A DNA stretch of 64,000 nt from Anaspis maculata (GCA_949128115.1 OX421967.1:5818070-5882069), one strand, 5' to 3'; counted from the stretch's first letter, positions 9,900 to 23,110 are shown. Numbers and translations are program-made. The notes: generated by a model not told the origin, from the sequence alone.

Positions 9900-11850
9900 T
9901 CATAAGTGTTCTTGGATTTTGATTTTCAGGCCATTGAAAGTGGCGATTTTGGGAGGTTTTCCAAAGTTTCAAACCTGAATATCTCGAAAATAGAGCTTTC
10001 AACCTCTAATCAAAATTTTCAAAGAATTAGTTTCCACTTCTCATCGAATTCTTCGAAAAATGAGAGGTGGGGTAATCGCGAAAAAAAAATGATTCGTTTT
10101 TTGGACTTCCCGTATGCTAAAACGTCGAGATCTGTCGAAAAATAAGAAAACTTCCGTGTCGGTCGGTCTGTTGGTGTGTAAGTATGTCAGGTTTTTTTTG
10201 TCCCTCGATTTATTTCCAAACCGTCAGGCCGATTTCAGCTAAATTTGGTATGCGCGTATGGTCGGCGGGAGAAAGAAGAAAATAAGCTTTTCACCGTGAT
10301 CTGTCAAAGAGAAATGTCACTGTCAAAAAGTGACAGAAGATTTTGATTTTTGACAGCTCATTTTGAAGCCCCTGAGAGACTATTCAGAACATCTGTCAGA
10401 AGTTACAAGCTGTCAAAGAAAAAACTTTGACGCTCGATAACTCGAGAAGTACCAAACAGATTTCGACTGAATTTGGTTTGCAGCAAGAGTACCTACCAGA
10501 GACTTGACAATACATGGACAGCTCCGATAAATATCAGGCATCTAACTTGAAAAAAAAACATTTTTTTTCCGGAAAACCCGAAAAAATGGGCTTATCCCTC
10601 GCTTTTTTTTCCATGTTTTTGGAGCGATTCCGATACAACTTTCTGGACATGCGTCGAATAGTAGCCAGACGTGGAAATAGATTTTTGGCCCCGAAACGTC
10701 AATCAGGTGTACCGCAACATAATTAAATTAAAATGTCACTCTTATTTCCGCAACTTTGGAACGTTTTGATAGATTTTGATGAAATTTGGTATGTGGGTAG
10801 TATCTCACGGGTGAAACGTTTGGTTGAAATTTTGTTGACATCAGGCAATCACGGCTGCCAAAACTGGGAACAAATAATTGACCACCATCCACTCCTGGCC
10901 GTTGCCACCTGAGAGGGCCTCTCGCCCGTGATATGGCCAGGACGACACGCTTTTGATGCAGTACTCCACTCAGAAATTCATTTCTGCTCTAGGATTGACT
11001 TTTATCGGAAAAATTTCAACTGATGTCGAAAGCAGGTTGGATTGAGCGTCGTGTAGACTCATTTTTAAAATCGAAACGGTTCCGGTTTTCCGACGGTAAT
11101 TCTTCCAAAATGAAATTTGCACATTCCGTGAATTTGAAAAAATTTGCCAAAACTTCGACATGCGACGGGCCCCACGAAATATTGATTTTAGGTGCAAACA
11201 TGCTGCTAACAAGAGTTGGAGAAAAGATTGAGGTAATTTTTTGAGGAAAAATTTTCGAAATCGGACCAACGGTTGCCGAGTTTTCCTCTCTGAAAACTGC
11301 AAATTCTCCAACTTGTTATCCCGTGAACCATTTTCACTTTTTTTTTTCTTTAAACAAGAGGTAACTGGTTCCTGAACATTTTCCAATTACTTTTTTGCAA
11401 TTTTTCGGGAATTTCCCGGTTGAAAATGTGAAACCGGCCTGGTCTTTTGAGACCGGACTTGAATGATAGAGCTTTAAGTGTAGCCCTAATTGACATTCTT
11501 TACACTAAGATGGTTTGAGGGAAGATCTGAGGTTTTTCCCGGAAAATTCAAATTTTCTAAAACAAAATTTTCAATTTCCTTCAAATTATTTCCCAATTTG
11601 TCTCTCTCAGGGCCGGTATTCCCATCTCTAGATAACTTTATCTGGAAAATATCATAGATACAATTGTTAAAATAATCGTTTCCACAGTATTTGCTTTCCA
11701 GTTTAGGGATACCTGGCAGTTATTTGATATGAAAATACCGACCCCAATTACAACTTCGAAGAAAATTCACCATAGGTTTGTGGATACTAGTCTTCGAAGA
11801 CGTTGCAGGTAGGATGCTGCGATGAGATGTCCCGCGGCAGACATGACGAA
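9900..11850 (+). repeat. Family-A dispersed repeat, copy 1
   Basis: About 2 kb that recurs inverted at 34,600-36,540 and in part at 15,410-15,930 and 37,490-38,060. Landmarks include CCTGGCCGTTGCCACCTGAG, GACGACACGCTTTTG, ATTGAGCGTCGTGTAGACTC, GGTTCCGGTTTTCCGACGG, CCCCACGAAATAT and GGATACTAGTC. No long ORF is shared between copies, so it is a non-coding or non-autonomous repeat. Class unknown. Confidence 0.7.
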
Positions 11851-12400
11851 GATTTTTTTCTAGAATCAATTGAACGTACCTAAAATTCAAGAAATGGAAC
11901 CATTCCTAAAAATATTTGGGAGGGTGAAAAATTGGGGTAAAAGAGGGAAAAATATCCTCTATTATCTTCGTCCTTGAAAATGTTTGATGAAATGCGTTAT
12001 GGGTGATTGTTCAATAGAGACTTGTTTTAGTAAACTTGTACCAAATATGTTTAGTAGAGGGACATAAGCCCCGTCATGGGCCTTATAGCCCTTCAAAAAT
12101 ACTGAAATTAGCATCATCTTGGAAAATTTTGCATCTAATAAAAAAAAAACTACACCGCTGTGAAAACAATAGACGGCAGCCGCAGCTTGATAGTTGACGG
12201 CAAAATCCTTGGACAAAAACGTCAAACACATTGATTAAGAGAAAGTTAGGTTAGTGGTTCAGCGATAAAGTGGCAAGGAAAGTTTGAACATGTTAGAATG
12301 CAAGAAATCGAAGTCTTGTGTGGGAGCAAACGAGCATTGTGCGTTCGGTGGTTGTTTCGGTGACTCGCGATACGTTTTTGTCAATACAAGCGCCATCTAC
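11851..12400. other. No gene seen
   Basis: AT-rich, with short ORFs only. Nothing recognisable. Confidence 0.4.
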
Positions 12401-12502
12401 TGATATATGCGCAAACTAAACTTCACTCTTGTCATTTGTCCGAGGATTTTTGACAGTCGGTCTCGGCAGTCGAAAGTCGGCGCATCCCAGATCGCCGGTC
12501 AG
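12400..12502 (+). other. Possible first exon with strong donor
   Basis: GACAGTCGGTCTCGGCAGTC and its CpG-richer surroundings end in GGTCAG|GTGAGTGATC, a near-consensus donor at 12,502/12,503. It resembles a noncoding 5' exon. There is no linked acceptor or ORF, so this is weak and could be chance. Confidence 0.2.
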
Positions 12503-12639
12503 GTGAGTGATCGATCTGAACATGCGCCCTTGCGAGCGACAGTGGATGGGAACATCCCTGTTGTCATTCAAAATTTTGAAGATTTAAAATCTGACTACGA
12601 GGGTGAAACTTCACGGTTAAATTGATAGCAGCTGAACAT

Positions 12640-13960
12640 CCCCCTTGAGAACAGAGCTGACTTGTCCGGGCTTAAATGGGAAAGATGAGGTAAATGCCCG
12701 AGAATCTGTCTGCGTCGTGTTCGTTGGGCCACCCTGTATTATTTCAACTTTGTTCAATTGAAATGCCAAAAATGAGGCCAGTGTCAGTTGATTGGAACAG
12801 AATGTTGGATAATATTTCTTAGGGAAGTCGATTTGAAGAAGAATTATGAAGAAAGTTGGAGAAAATTGCATTGAGACACGCAAATTTGCACATTGACATT
12901 GACGTTGCAAATTTAGACATTGAGAACAATAATTGAAATGTCAAAATATTGACAGGTACCAATTTTCTTCAAGCCAGACCTTTCTGTCAAATTCTGCCGT
13001 ACAAAGACATGTCAAAAAATTTATTCAAATGAATTCAGTCAAGTAATGAGTACTTACGTCCGGCCAAAAATGGAATCTTACTCGAAAATTTCACTTCGAC
13101 ATTTTTTTTCTTGAAACAGTTCAAGTTTGCCAATTAGATTCAAGAGCTTTTTGAAGAGCTTTGTGAATCGGTAACAGTTTGCTGAATAATCGACAAAAAA
13201 AAGTACTTTTGGACCAATCACTTTCAAGAAGATATCTTGAACCGTGTAAAAAAAGTCGCCAATCAAAATTTGTATTCCAAACACACAAGACACCCTGTAT
13301 TTCCATTATCAATGGACTTTTTTTCCCTGTTAATCTTGACTCGCCTTGGGGTCCTATACCATTGGTCTATGTAGGTATGGTCACTCCCTGAATTATGGAT
13401 GATTACCCATGAATTACCCTGTGCCACAAGGTACACTTTTCAAAATTCAAAAAATGGTAATTTTGAAAGACCAGGAGTGTCTTTCCGTTTCCGAAGAAAA
13501 ACTCTGAAATATACCTATACCCTGTGACGACACAACATAAGGAAGCTATTACTGAACACTTTTAAAATTTTGGTTTGGTTTTTCAAAATTTCGCTTAGCT
13601 ACCCTCGGACAAGAACTCCAGTAGCTCGAATGATTTATGTGACAAAATGTGTAACTCAACAATAACTTTGGTGATAGGTTGTTGTACATAGGGCACAAAG
13701 GAATAAATTGGCTTTATTTTTGAGTGCAGCTTTCAAATAAGTAGTGAAACGGTGAGCGAAAAAGTGTAAAATTTGTCGTGAAGACACATTTTTTACCTGG
13801 TTTCATACAGAACAAACAAGTGAGAAAACGCGCTAAAAGCCAATATCTGTGATGTATTGTTGTGCATCTTAAACAGGTAAACTCTACCTTTATAACCGTT
13901 TGGTATATGTAACTTTCAAAAGTCGTGTATCCATTAAGCTCCATACCCATTAGGGAATAC
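12640..13960. other. No gene; fragments with transposon-like ends
   Basis: GGGCCACCCTGTATTATTTC (about 12,725) and GACACCCTGTATTTCC (about 13,285) resemble the CCCTGTA ends of Tc1/mariner-type elements. No partner end or ORF was found. Confidence 0.35.
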
Positions 13961-13965
13961 CAGGC

Positions 13966-14452
13966 GAGCCACAAAAAACCGCACTGTTTTATTTTCTTCG
14001 CAGAATTTTTGTTTCTTGACAATTTTAAAAAGTTTGGTATTCTTGTGTGACCAATCAAATTGGATACCTACAATTGTCATTGTCATTAGGTATGTGAATA
14101 TGACCAAAATCTCAAGATTCAAACTGGCGGACACAACTGAAAATAGACTGTCTTTTCCAATTTGCTACATTCTAGACCACAACGATGAACTAATTGAACT
14201 GATCATGGTCTTGAATGTAGAAATCAGTTTCAAACAGTTTCAAAAAACATCTCCAGTTCTATCATTCTGTCACATTTCAATCGAAAAAAAGACTGCAAAA
14301 TGAGGCTTATTTTCAGTTGTGTGCCTCATTCTGAATTTTGATATTTTGACCATATTGATTTATGATTTCTGTAGCCTATTCAATTGGCTACTCAAGGATA
14401 CCAAAGGGAGAAAAATAAAACGGTACAAGTTTTTATGGCCCACCCGGTAAGT
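13966..14452. mobile_element. Foldback element, related to the array at 61.6-62.75 kb
   Basis: The left part (CCGCACTGTTTTATTTTC, TTGGTATTCTTGTG, GGCGGACACAACTGAAAATA) is repeated in inverse orientation on the right (TATTTTCAGTTGTGTGCCTC, GCCTATTCAATTGGCTACTC, ending TTTTTATGGCCCACCCGGTA). The arms are about 240 bp each with a short centre. The right end matches the inverse of TACCGGGTGGGCCATAAAAA at 61,627. No ORF. Likely a non-autonomous DNA transposon or foldback. Confidence 0.7.
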
Positions 14453-15275
14453 ATTCACAACAGAAGAGAAATTGGAAGAGACGACACGGACAGAAGAGGA
14501 TTTGGACAGGCAGATGCGGCGAATAACAAAAGCTCATGTACCTAATAACCTTGACGAATTTGTTCCTATAAGTACAGGATGGTTGCAAATGTACCCACTT
14601 TATTAGTTACGTTTTGTTTATTTTATATATTATTATTATTTTTTCACCGCATCATTCCAAAGCTGAGCAACTAAAGGCGACATAAAAAGAAGAGAATTGT
14701 GCTTGGAATTGATTGTATTTGGAGTTCAAATAACCTAATAGATAGGTAGGTACCTACTTATTGAAGAAAATTACTTTATATGTACAAAAATACAGATACA
14801 AAATAAATAGGAGATTATCGTGTAGGTTTCGGGTTTTCAGCCGGTTTTAGGTAGAAAAGATGAAAGAGGGCAGATGGGGATGAGGGAGGAGGACACTGCA
14901 AGCAGACGTTGCCATTTCCAAACAATGCATGGACGAGGCATGGAATAACATGATAACATCCAGAAAAACTCACCATTTTTGTGTATTAGTAGAAGCAGCT
15001 GACAGCTAAAACTTTTTGAATTTCTTTCAAATTTGACCAGAGTCAAGAACTTGTCTTAGGTACTTCGAAACATCGCTCCGCTATCGAATGAAACAGTAGA
15101 GAACCAGGAGGACGCGAAGAACAGAAGAATTCATCAACCATCACCCACCGGAGAATATTTGCGAATGAGGCTACACAGGGGGTGGGGGTGCGGAATGAGA
15201 ATAGAGCACAACATGGGACAGAAGAGGATAAATGGTCGAAACAGCGCCGTGTTTCAGGATTCTGGTGGAAGGCTA
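14453..15275. other. No gene seen
   Basis: AT-rich with TAGGTAGGTACCTACTTA-type words near 14,740. No supported ORF. Confidence 0.4.
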
Positions 15276-16292
15276 TACAGGGTGATTCACGTGCCGTGCG
15301 ATTTAAGAAGCCGGCACTTTTCACGCATCCTGAACAAGTACGTTCAGAACAAAAATGAGCAATTAATTTTTCCAGGTCCGGTCCTGATTTCACTTTCCCG
15401 GCTCCTCCACCAACATGGAAACGTGATTTTCAAAATCGACACGGTTCCGGTTTTCCAACGGTAGTTTTGTCAAAATGAAATTGGCACGTTCCGTGAATTT
15501 GAAAAAACTGCACTGTAAATTTCGACATGCGGTGAGCCCCAAGAAATATTCATTTTAGGTGCAGACAAGCTGGGTATGAGGGTTGGAGAAAAGATTGAAA
15601 CGATTTTTGGAGGGAAAACTTTGGAAATCACATCCACGATTTTCGAGTTTTCCTTTCTGAAAAAACTGCAAATTTCGCTACTTTTCAATCCGTGAACAAA
15701 TTTTCACGTTTTTTTTTAATAAAGTAAATTGGTAATTGGTTCTTGAACGTTTTCCAACTTTTTTTTTCTTCTAATTTTTTGGAAATTTGCCTGTTGAAAA
15801 TGTAAAACCGGCCTGAGTTCTCGAGACCGGCGGACTTTTTAATGATGGAGCCTGACGTGAAGCCTCAATTGACGATTTTCACAACATGATGATTTGAAAT
15901 AAGATTGCGGTTCTCCCGGAAAATTCAATTTTTCCAATTTCCTGCAAATTATTTCCAGTCTTCTTCTCTAATCCCAATTTTTCACCCGAAGGGACGTTTC
16001 GAACAAAAATTTCCATATGTTCCTGGATACTAGTCTGGAAAAATTGCAAAATTGATCTAGTTCAATAGCTATTTCTTTATTTATTTTTTCAAAAAATGTA
16101 GGATTTTTTGGAAAATTTTCATTAACAAAGAACAAAAATAGGTATTCGACTAGACAATCCAATTTCAGATACCTACCCGTTTTCTCCAGTTTTTCTTCCG
16201 AAGCACTGATAGCAATGGAACCGTATGAGGAAAAATAACATTTTGGAAGGCCAACCTTGAGCAGTGTCGCATTCTTCGTGAATCACCCTGTA
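15276..16292. mobile_element. Terminal-inverted-repeat element ending in TACAGGGTGATTCACG
   Basis: TACAGGGTGATTCACG at 15,276 is exactly inverted at 16,277-16,292 (CGTGAATCACCCTGTA). The terminal TA could be the TA target duplication of Tc1/mariner-type elements. The interior contains a partial family-A repeat (15,410-15,930) and no transposase ORF, so this is a non-autonomous copy or a chance pairing of two ends. Confidence 0.5.
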
Positions 16293-17861
16293 TGTATGAT
16301 CTAAGGGTGGAGGCAGCGGCAATAAGCTTCGAGGTAGTGGTGGGTAGGGACCCAACCAGCCCAAATGTATTGGTAAACTAGTATAATACACAATGATAAT
16401 ACCTACCTACGGATCTGTGTTGGTGCCTGGGATGGAAGAAAATTGAATATCAATTTTGTTTCCGCCTATCGAGGGCCCTTTGCAACTGTGACCATCAACT
16501 GGTAGAGAAATCGGCAAGTATAGGAGTGTGAAGTGTGAGAAGCTGTCACAAAAGGAAAAAAATCTTGTGCCTCTGAAGGCAAAGCGAAGACCCAAAAGCC
16601 AGCACATTATGGTAGCGTAAATAATGTAAACATAGCTTGAGTTGGCTATAATCACAAGAAATAATTATAAGATAAGCGAGCAAGCAAAATCTGGACAGGT
16701 CAAAACGAGGGTCAGAACATAGTTTTTTTTTTTCATTTTTATATCCTTCACGCTCAGCTTAAAATCTTCGTTCAAATATTCAATTATTATCCTTTCCAAT
16801 TTCACACTCCTATTCGGCTTCTTCATATTGTTCTTTCCTTCTTTCTCGTTCCTCGATCTTCAAATCCATTATAATTTTCTTCGTCTGGTACCATCACTGC
16901 AAATGTTCAATTATTCATTATTCAATTGCTTTATTAATAACTTCATTGGATACATTTCTCTAGGAGTGTCTTTGGAGCTGAATGATAATGTCCATTATGT
17001 CAAACAAATTGAAGAAAAGCAAGAAAAACAAGAACACTCCGAAACAAATGCATCTACAGAACAGGGTGTTCACGTTAGGATTGATCCCCTCCCCCACTAG
17101 CGGCCCCATTTCTGGGACAATTTTGGAAATAAAAACAAATTTTTCTAATTCACACAATACGTCACCAGATTCAACGGCTTTGGATTTTTTGGAGCGCCTT
17201 TCGAAAAGTAAAGTTCTTTCGACACGCTCCCACACAATCCAAGAGCTGAGAGAGAGAGAGAGAGATTCATCAAGAAATTGAACATTTTGTCTTTGAATTG
17301 GATCGCATTAACGATTCGACAGTTATCGTGAAAAGTCACAAACACATACACACACACACATACGGACAGACAGATATCACCCTGGAAAATGACTTGATCG
17401 TCTCGGGGGACCTCAAAATCGATTTCAAAACCGATACCCTAGTCACCATCCGAGTCTCTCCTTCTGCACGATCACAATACTTCCGACGGGACCTGACGAC
17501 GGGCTACCAGCTTTACAATCGAAATTTAAAAGAAAAAGAAGGTCCCGACTGTGTTTTGATCTCGGGGCTGCTGCTTCAAATTTTTTTCAGCTTGCGATAT
17601 TCCATTAGGTAGGCTACCGAGCCCTTACTACACGGTTTGTAAAAATGCTAGTTGACCATCCACTCCACAGTTAGCAACAACTCCATTTCCATTGATTTAA
17701 TGGTTCAAAGCCAGGCGATTCACTGAGAGCTGCAGCTACAAATTCTTCTTAAGCTCAGGGATACACGCGAGGATGTACCAGATATCACTGTACTTCAATA
17801 ATGTTCTTCAATGTTCTTGTGTTCCTGTGGTAGGTTTTGCCTGAATGCCACCAATAGCTGT
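16293..17861. other. No gene; short microsatellites
   Basis: A (GA)n run lies at about 17,250-17,268 and an (AC)n run at about 17,340-17,363 followed by ACGGACAGACAGATATCACC. This is typical repeat sequence. ORFs such as 17,298-17,612 run through the microsatellite and have no domain signature. Confidence 0.45.
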
Positions 17862-17990
17862 ATTACACTACACGATTTCTTGTACAATTTCTGGAACAAT
17901 CAGGCAATTAAACAATCAAGTTGATTGTTTTTTGACACTATTTTGGCAGATTGTTCCAAAAATTGTACAAGAAATTGTGTAGTGCTATTA
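17862..17990. repeat. Hairpin MITE-like inverted repeat
   Basis: ACACTACACGATTTCTTGTA plus CAATTTCTGGAACAA is inverted as TTGTTCCAAAAATTGTAC plus AAGAAATTGTGTAGTGC. The arms are about 38 bp around a roughly 50-bp centre. Confidence 0.75.
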
Positions 17991-20900
17991 AGCTATCAGA
18001 CTGTTGTCCAGAAAGTCGAAACGAACTCGTGATAAATTCAACAAGCACATCCTAAGTTTGGAAGAAGTTTTAATTCACAGCATTTATCTTGAGTGATGGA
18101 AATAATTTCTAGTTCTTCTTGGAAATGTCAGGCCAAACTAAACCTATTCATTTTGAAAACCGATTATTCCTGAAGTGCCAGGCACTCGGCCTCAAGTGGA
18201 ATGAGTGTAACCGGATTTCAGATTTGTCTGGTAACATATTGCCGAGTCATATTGCTAAGAAACTCGCTGGAGATTCCGACGCGCGAATAAGACACATCTG
18301 CACATTTGGCGGAGGTGCCGTTCTTCGAGAACTTGCCGGCGTATACGCGAACCCGATAAACTTTTCTGGTGTCGTCGCAAATGAACTGTGCATGCTGTAA
18401 TGGTGGAATGTACACTTTGGACTTGCTAGGTGGGGGGCTTAGAAATGTGAAGAAAAATTATAGACCCCTGCACTGTGTCTGGCTAGCAAGTGGTAAAGTT
18501 GTTCTGGAGGTATTGCCAAAATTCTAATGTCCATTTTCTAAAATCTTGAACGATTCAAAATCTTGACCATATCCTTGATGATATTCAAGAAATCTATTAT
18601 TACTGTTTTCATTACTTTCAATTCATTGGTTTTGCTGAGAGAGGAATACAAAGTTCTCGCTGATTTGTAGGTTAGGAAAGTATAACCTTGGATATTATTC
18701 GTTTTTTTATTTCATCTTATGCATGTGTTTTGTGTGTGAAAAAACCTAGGAGCTTAGTTTTTGAGCTACAACATCAAGATTTGACATTCAACGAGAGAAA
18801 GGACAGCTCTATTCATCTGATATGATGAAGTTTGGGTGGAATGTACAGGATGATCACAAAAAAAATATTCAAATTTCGGTTATTTCGGAAGGCAATAACT
18901 CAATTTTTCACATGTAACACCCCAACATGTATTTTTTCACATGAGTGGGTCTGGCAACATTTTCCATAAAGTATTATTCCTACGTGAAATGCCCATTTTC
19001 TGGAACATTGGACATTTTTTGTTGAGAATAGTTGTGAGAATAGAGAACACATGTTAAAATGTATGAAATGAATACCGCCAATCATCTGGTTATCGAGGCG
19101 ACAAATAAATTGAAAAAAAATTGAGAAATGGATTTTCCAGCAAAAAATAGGTCGACTTTATTTCGGAGGGGACATCTGAAACACGCATGCGCCAAATTTT
19201 CATCTTCAACCCTTTTTGCCACTCAATGGACCGTGCCAATAAAATATAGCTTTTGCTTCTAGCTTCAGCTAGGAGTTGTGAAGAAGAGTTAACTCAGCAA
19301 CTTCTAGGAAAATCGAAGTGAAAGCGAATAAAACTTCTTTTCATCCACGTGGGCTATTCGAAAGAATTTTTGAAAAGGTTTGAGGGGTGGTTTGGGAAAT
19401 TTGAAACTATTTTTTTTGCACAGAGAGAATTCTTTCACCTGCAATTTGATGCATCACAAGACAGGTCCGAAAAGGTTGAAGATAAAAACTTGACTCTCCT
19501 CAAAATGAAAATTTTCTTGTTTTTGCTGAAGAATTTCCCAATCCCAAGAATCGGGAGTTGAAATAGGAGAAAACCTTTTTTTTTTATAATTACAATGACC
19601 GAACTTTGAGAAGAGCTGGGAGAGGGGAAAGTGATTCAATTTTTTTTTGATATGTTTGACAGAAAGAGAATTTTATTACCTTCAATTTGATATGTCACAG
19701 ATGGGTAATGAATTTTGAAATTCAGGCAGAGTGGGGGCGAAGGGGTTAAAGATAACAATTTGTCGATACGTGTCCTGGATGTCGTCCTTCGAAATTGAAA
19801 TCGGCTTGTTTTGGCGTTTTCCTGGAAAAAAACTTTGGCGGTAAGAAATCTGTAGTGGGAAGTTTGAAAATGAACACCTGTTTGGGAATAAACTATAGTA
19901 TTTTTGTGTATGAAAAAAAAAACAATTGAGCTGTCAAATGAAAAAAAAAACATGGTCATGGTGCTCCAGAGGCTGTTATTGTTCCAGATTTTAAAAAGCA
20001 AATGCTATAACCTACCTACCTAATTCCTCTTCGCAGCCTGTTATTTTATAAAATGTACAAAAAGACGGTCCAAATCTGCGAGGACCCGAGGGAATGGGAC
20101 ATTTTCGTAGGTAGGGTGCGCACAGACGAGCAATTAGCACCATAAATCCCACTTTGTTTTGGACTCCAAAGAAAACTGAAAGAGTCGAACTACCAACAGT
20201 TATTCGCACAAAAGGTTTATTACCATGCGACTTTTTCGTCGCCCCGTCGTCTTCCTTACTGATGAAGGGCAATAAACCAGTATACCCACCTGTCCTTTCT
20301 ACCTACAGCGAGACGGGACTACAATAAAAGGCGACATGTTGAAACCGTGTAATTGTTCCGTGCAAGAACATTCTCGTTGTATCATCCATCAGGTGTCATA
20401 AATGGCACATGCTTTACCAATAAGCAATAAGGAGTTTTCCGGCAAAACCAAACAATAAATGATTGTGAAAACTGCGTTTAGGTATGTGGGGCTAGAAACC
20501 GAATTCCGAAAAAGGTAATCGAAATGTCGAAAGCGCTTATCTGATGAACAAATAAGATGATAAAAGGTATCATTTCAAGCAGTTTTGTTCCCACAACTCA
20601 TGAAAACTTTTCAAAATATAATTTCAACAAGATTTCAGAAAATAGTATGTGAAAAATTCGGTGAAAAATTGAAATCGAAAAGTTCTCAATAGAGATTTTG
20701 TTTTTTCCCAAAATAGTGAGATCAATTCAGGAATTGCGACAAATTTGGTATCGAAATACGGAGAATTGAGCAAAGAATTCGATTGTACAAATCAAGTTCC
20801 GGTAGTTCCGATGTTGGACGTGATAGACGCAAAAATTCTTTTGTATCATAAGTAGCTTCAGATTTTAAGACAGCTTATGTCCTATCTTTGTCATTTTTCG

Positions 20901-21105
20901 AGAGAGCCATGCCGTGTTTGGGTTGAAACTTCACAGAATTTGAATAGAAATTCGAAAACGATTAGAAATTGGATGAATTTTGAGAAAAAATGCGCAACTT
21001 CCTGAATTGGTTGACTCAACCAAGTGGTGAAATTGAAAAAAAAAAAACTTCAACTAATTATAAATAAGTAAAAATCCATTTAGTCTTGTAGTGGTGTTGT
21101 ATAAA
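17991..21105. repeat. Diverged dispersed repeats, no supported gene
   Basis: 19,380-19,860 contains repeated blocks (GAGAATTCTTTCACCTGCAA; GAGAATTTTATTACCTTC; GTGTCCTGGATGTC) that recur at 38,200-38,830 in both orientations. 20,060-20,400 (GAGGACCCGAGGGAATGG, CATAAATCCCACTTTGTT, AGGGCAATAAACC) recurs directly at 24,215-24,450. An ORF at 18,119-18,400 has no recognisable domain. Confidence 0.5.
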
Positions 21106-21237
21106 GTTGAACGTATATTGGTTAAATCTTAAAACTACACCACAATTTTTGTATTTTTCTTTTGCCAAAGAAAGAAACAAAAAGAAAAATACAAAAATTG
21201 TGGTGTAGTTCTAAGATTCAACCAATATACGTTCAAC
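21106..21237. repeat. Long near-perfect hairpin (MITE-like)
   Basis: The left arm starts GTTGAACGTATATTGGTTAA and runs through ACTACACCACAATTTTTGTA to about 21,162. The right arm (about 21,180-21,237) is its reverse complement with only a couple of mismatches. The loop is about 15-20 bases. No ORF. Confidence 0.85.
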
Positions 21238-21969
21238 TATTTAATTATCTCAATCAATCCGTGAAACAAAACAAAATCGCCAAAGTTCAAAATGCCATTT
21301 TATAGAAATTAAAAAAGAATTTTCCATGAAACTGTGTTCAAATATTCTGAATGACTTGAGAAAATTGTCACGAATGTCTGTGTAGCAAAAAAAATCGAAT
21401 TTAAAAATTGCAAAAGAAAAATTTTACAAACAAAATCTCTCGATTTGGGAGGAATTGGGAATTATTCTCTGAAATTCACTTGAGTCGTAACAATTTCCCG
21501 ATTTCCAGTGGAATTTGATCAATTTTGAACCCAAACACGGCATATTTATCACGACAAATGACGGAGACATGGCCCAAACTGGATCAACATCCAACGCCGT
21601 TTGTGACGCAAACGATATTATTTGCCTTTACACATTTAGAATCAATGCTACAGTAATTTGCTTATTATAATCGAACCCGCAGGTCAATAGTAGTTTTCAT
21701 GACAATTTTATATTTCAGTGGGCATGCGCAAGATTTGACAGTTCAGGTCGGCTAGCACCAGAGGTATAGAGTGGGTAGAATGATTGCAGATCTGTGCGAG
21801 TCTGGCAAGCACGCGAAGGTCGAATTTTTGCCGACTGGCAAGGAACGTGAGCATGCGCTCTAGACCTGATGAAAACTACTAGAACTTAGTACAATTCAAA
21901 ATTTTCCAAATTCTCAAAAAATTACAAAATCTTCTTTTTTCAATTTTCAAAAATTCATTGTCTCATTTT

Positions 21970-23110
21970 CAGCGCACTTTTCCAAAAAATGGGTAAAAAG
22001 GCGCTTTTAGCTTCACTTTGTCCGTCCGTCCGTCCGTCTGTACCCGGGATAACTCCTCGGGGAAAAAAGATATCGATGTGGTGTAAACGCTGATCAATAG
22101 TACATATGTCCAGGATGTCAAGGTGACTTTTAGTTTTTTGTTATTCTTCCGCCATCTTTGATCCGCCATTTTGAATTTCTCTAGAAGTGATCCGATTGCA
22201 ATGAAATTTGCAGGCAATGTAAACCACATCAAGATCTATCCAATTTTTGACAATTGATGTCCCGTCGCCATCTTGTATTCTCCATATTGAACATGTTTCG
22301 AAGTGATAGAACTAGAAGAATTATGCCTCAACGAAAAGAGATATCGATGTGATGCAAACGCCAATCGGATGCGTACGTGACCACCATATAAAGTTGACCG
22401 ATGACTTTTGTCACTTGGCCGCCATCTTTGATCCGCCATTTTGAATTTCTCTGAAAGTGGTCAGATTCGAGTGAAAGCAGGCGATGTGAACTTCAAGTAG
22501 ATACATCCAATTTTCGACAATTGATGCTCCACCGCCATCTTGTATTCTCCATATTGAACATGTTTCAAAGTGATAGAACTAGGAGAATTATGCCTCAACG
22601 AAAAGAGATATCAATGTGATGCAAACGCCAATCGAATGCGTACGTGACCACCATATAAAGTTGACCAATGATTTTTGTCACTTGGCCGCCATCTTTGATC
22701 CGCCATTTTGAATTTCTCTGAAAGTAGTCCGATTTGAGTGAAATTCACAGGCGATGTGAACTTTATCAAAATACATCCGATTTTGGACAAATTATGCTTT
22801 GCCGCCATATTGAAATTCCTCATCACTTGACGATTTTCATGGAGTTTGGGACTCACCTTTGTTTCGTATGATCATTCTTATTCTCCAGCCAAATTCCAAC
22901 ATTCTGCCGTCATCTTGGCCGCAATATTGAAATCTCTTATTAGTGGAACGATTTTCATGAAACTTGGAACTCACCCTTGTCTATAGTACGATCGCCATAT
23001 TGAAATTTGTGCTCAAATAACGGTAGAACCCTAATTAACATCTTGCGTTCACTAATCCTTCAAAAAGGAAGTGCGCTACTGAGCCTCATGCCCATAAGGC
23101 ATATTCGTTT
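21970..23110. repeat. Tandem repeats of about 268 bp rich in GCCGCCATCTT words
   Basis: GCCATCTTTGATCCGCCATT recurs at 22,151, 22,421 and 22,688. Between copies are CGCCATCTTGTATTCTCC, GAAAAGAGATATC and GTACGTGACCACCATATAAA. It opens with a (TCCG)n-like run and CCCGGGATAACTCC near 22,020-22,060. The last part (22,985-23,110) recurs at 62,795-62,940. Related GCCGCCAT blocks occur at 40,780 and 41,520. Confidence 0.8.

Noticed and set aside
15043..15464. 101- and 116-codon ORFs on opposite strands
   Set aside because: They overlap a terminal-repeat element end and show no protein signature.
18119..18400. 93-codon plus-strand ORF
   Set aside because: No domain signature, no splice or promoter support, and it lies among repeats.
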